A DNA stretch of 16,759 bases from DASSWG01 sp041689995 (lineage in GTDB: Bacteria > Bacteroidota > Bacteroidia > Flavobacteriales > Flavobacteriaceae). Position 1 is the first letter of the stretch; each line of letters begins with the position of its first letter. The DNA lies in assembly GCA_041689995.1 (NCBI GenBank), contig JBDNFD010000168.1, positions 1 to 16,759 of the forward strand, written 5' to 3'. Made by a program: the position numbers and the translations under genes. This document shows positions 15,417 to 16,759 of this stretch, in pieces. The notes beneath the pieces are model-generated. The model did no database searches and was not told where the DNA came from. It saw only the letters and a list, made by a program, of their open reading frames with translations.

Positions 15417-15581
15417 AAAACCCAGTTCAAATTTAGATCACAACTCAATTTTTAAAAAATTGTTAGTTTCAATCCGAAATTTTATTCCGCCAATTTAAGT
15501 GACTTCTGTGTTCAATTTAATTTTAATGAAACTGCTCCATGGAATATGTTGATTATAAAATATCCCTGATTTTAGTTTGTG

Positions 15582-15611
15582 CAAATATATATTTTTTTAA
15601 CCGAAAACAAA
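15582..15611 (-). promoter_or_regulatory. Promoter of the Nramp-USP gene
   Basis: On the minus strand a -33 TTTG (15611-15608) is followed, after 18 bp, by the -7 box TATATTTG (15589-15582), then CAC. Both match the Bacteroidota consensus TTTG/TAnnTTTG with near-normal spacing. It is the best promoter in the window. Transcription would start near 15575, giving a leader of about 160 nt before the ATG at 15416. Confidence 0.68.
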
Positions 15612-15613
15612 TT

Positions 15614-15629
15614 TTTAGTATTAGCTAAA
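15614..15629. promoter_or_regulatory. Operator-like palindrome 1 (TTTAG-N6-CTAAA)
   Basis: TTTAGTATTAGCTAAA is an interrupted 5-bp palindrome located two bases upstream of the -33 box of the mntH promoter. The TTAG-N6-CTAA arrangement equals the core half-site spacing of the DtxR/IdeR box, so a DtxR/MntR-family metal regulator is the natural candidate. The regulator gene is not in the window. Confidence 0.55.
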
Positions 15630-15634
15630 TAATA

Positions 15635-15650
15635 TTTAGATCAATCTAAA
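15635..15650. promoter_or_regulatory. Operator-like palindrome 2 (TTTAG-N6-CTAAA)
   Basis: TTTAGATCAATCTAAA has the same architecture as palindrome 1, and extends to an uninterrupted 8-bp inverted repeat with a 2-bp centre (ATTTAGAT-CA-ATCTAAAT, 15634-15651). Its start is 21 bp from that of palindrome 1, two helical turns, so two dimers could sit on the same DNA face. A further half copy, TTTAGATCA, lies near the gene start at 15432-15440. Confidence 0.6.
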
Positions 15651-15949
15651 TCAAATATCTTCTTTTTGTATGAAAAGGTTCAAACCAGTTGGAAGATAAT
15701 TGGGATTTTTACGCTGAAAAAAACATTTCTAGTTTCCCAAATCTTGAAATCAGAAAAAAAGGAAATTTTAGAACATGATTTTTAAATTATAGAGATCAAT
15801 TATTGAATACCAATTGTGCCTTAAACGTTTTTTAAGATTCCTCCGGAACCATTGCCTTCTTTGCACTTTTAATACTTTTTTTGATTAAGGGGTAATAAGA
15901 AGCGATCTTCTTACCTCTAAAAGAAATTTCTCATTCATGGAAAATAATC

Positions 15950-16610
15950 CTATTCATTAAAATGCACATATTTTTGAAGGTTGGCATCTTCGCATATAAA
16001 TGAAAGGTTTTCATTATAAATTCCTTTATATTTTGCGTAAACTTGCCCACAATTTGTTTCATTGTAATGATTTACAATTACAAGTTTTCCTTCGTCTAAA
16101 AAACTTTGTGCACCAGATTGATCCCACCAATTTCTATCATCGTGATATGATTCATACAATACACCATCGAAATTGGCAGCATTTTCCACTGTATTTTTTG
16201 CCATACATTTCATCCCTTTTGAGTGCACATATTCACATAATTCTTGGTAATAAGAAATACCTTCCGCTTCCGTTACCTGAAATCCATAAATTGCTCTTAA
16301 ATCGGCATCATAAATCCAGTCCATATTATCAAATTCCACCCAATCAAAGCCCCAATTCGCAATTTTATCAATACGCGACTTCATTACAGCTATTATTCCG
16401 GTCGTTGTGGAATTGACAAAGTATTCATCAGGCCATTCTCCCCAAGGCGCAGAAACGAGATAGGGTTGCATTTCATCAAAGTCTTCTCGAAAGTTTTCTC
16501 CAGTTCCAATACTAATATAGGCTCCAATTTGGTTGTTGTTAGCTTTTATTTCGGGAATATGTGCGGTAATATTTTCCTGAAAAGGATCTAACTCAAGTTT
16601 CGCACCTTTT
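15950..16610 (-). pseudogene. GH114-like endo-alpha-1,4-polygalactosaminidase, N-terminus missing
   Basis: The frame encodes most of a TM1410/GH114-type TIM-barrel glycoside hydrolase. In order: LELDPFQENITAHIPEIKA, then QIGAYISIGTGENFREDF (like the family's CYFSAGSWE-WRPD), WGEWPDEYFVN, MKSRIDKIANWGFDWVEFDNMDW with the acidic active-site region (like GFDGVEPDNVD), CMAKNT, GVLYESYHDDRNWWD, and GKLVIVNHYNET. The C-terminus looks complete. The first in-frame ATG (16471-16469) is inside the conserved fold, and between the upstream stop at 16652-16654 and that ATG there is no ATG, GTG or TTG codon. The signal peptide and first strand are therefore absent, and homology begins where another gene's stop lies (16612). 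I call it a 5'-truncated remnant; a sequencing frameshift further upstream is the alternative. Such enzymes usually cut galactosaminoglycan polymers. Confidence 0.72.
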
Positions 16611-16611
16611 T

Positions 16612-16759
16612 CTAAGCAGCACGTAATTGGGGGATTATAGGTTTTGGCTCTTTATTTAAAAACGATAGGAAATCGCTGTTAAGTATCAATTTATGGATGA
16701 TTTCATTAAAATCGATATGGTCGGTAATAAGTTCCAAAACGCTCAATATTTCACTGATT
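16612..16759 (-). CDS. Unidentified gene, C-terminal 48 codons only
   Basis: The only open minus-strand frame entering from the right window edge; it ends in TAG at 16614-16612. It encodes 48 residues with helical, amphipathic character (ISEILSVLELITDHIDF then NEIIHKLILNSDFLSFL) and a basic tail ending PQLRAA. I recognise no family. The other two minus-strand frames have stops here, which makes real coding likely. It runs into the headless GH114 frame, overlapping it by about 40 bp, so its own end may be original or produced by the rearrangement that removed the GH114 start. Confidence 0.5.
   Translation of the reverse strand, partial: ISEILSVLELITDHIDFNEIIHKLILNSDFLSFLNKEPKPIIPQLRAA

Larger units (their letters stand above)
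15417..15949. other. AT-rich intergenic region with mntH control elements
   Basis: A 533-bp stretch without a credible gene. The left part (15417-15575) would be the long leader of mntH; it includes an A/T-only hairpin-like palindrome at 15446-15462 (CAATTTTTAAAAAATTG, one mismatch). The middle (15582-15650) holds the mntH promoter and two operator-like palindromes. The right part (15651-15949) shows only a weak interrupted hairpin (15888-15918, core TAAGAAG-CGAT-CTTCTTA), without a U-tract in either direction. The longest forward frames are a few codons long. Confidence 0.75.

Noticed and set aside
15417..15575. Manganese (yybP-ykoY) riboswitch in the mntH leader
   Set aside because: No conserved loop sequences of that class are visible in the AT-rich leader.
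15888..15918. Interrupted hairpin after the GH114 remnant as a terminator
   Set aside because: The 7-bp core is perfect but a 3-nt bulge interrupts the stem and no T run follows on either strand, so termination is not supported.

Overview
The window looks like a chromosomal segment from a Gram-negative Bacteroidota, most likely class Flavobacteriia. Supporting signs are: a secreted multidomain protein ending in a type B (gliding-associated) C-terminal sorting domain of the type IX secretion system; -7 boxes of the form TAnnTTTG with few Shine-Dalgarno sequences; a detached atpD-atpC pair with a very short epsilon subunit; and a moderate GC content. The genus cannot be fixed from the sequence alone.

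Layout. Positions 1-1743 (+) hold a 15-bp tandem repeat, a small single-pass membrane protein of the anti-sigma type and an overlapping secreted beta-repeat protein; the sigma factor expected upstream lies outside the window. Positions 1889-3390 (-) hold an mlaE-mlaF pair for outer-membrane lipid transport, without an adjacent MCE (MlaD) gene. Positions 3646-5892 (+) hold a GNAT acetyltransferase followed by a PafA-type lipoprotein phosphatase. Positions 5889-6776 (-) hold a family 2 glycosyltransferase whose last codons are formed by a perfect hairpin and overlap the phosphatase stop codon. Positions 6816-9608 (+) hold the large T9SS-exported FG-GAP/CARDB protein. Positions 9621-10148 (-) hold a small SAM methyltransferase, and 10297-11439 (+) a DegT/DnrJ/EryC1-type PLP aminotransferase, probably for nucleotide-sugar or surface-glycan synthesis. 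Positions 11523-13383 (-) hold atpD and atpC. Positions 13533-15416 (-) hold an Nramp metal transporter fused to a universal-stress-protein domain. An AT-rich 533-bp non-coding stretch then carries a strong promoter and two identically built palindromes (TTTAG-N6-CTAAA, 21 bp apart), which look like operators for a DtxR/MntR-like metal regulator. The right end holds a GH114-like glycoside hydrolase frame with no usable start codon, abutting the 3' end of another, unidentified gene.

Most of the window is ordinary core and envelope biology: energy, lipid transport, phosphate scavenging, glycan synthesis and T9SS surface display. Gene pairs are short and strands alternate often, with symmetric hairpins at the convergent junctions. 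I see no CRISPR array, tRNA, rRNA, intact transposon or defence island. The points most worth a second look are the metal-control region plus the Nramp-USP fusion, the hairpin that encodes a protein C-terminus, and the headless GH114 gene.
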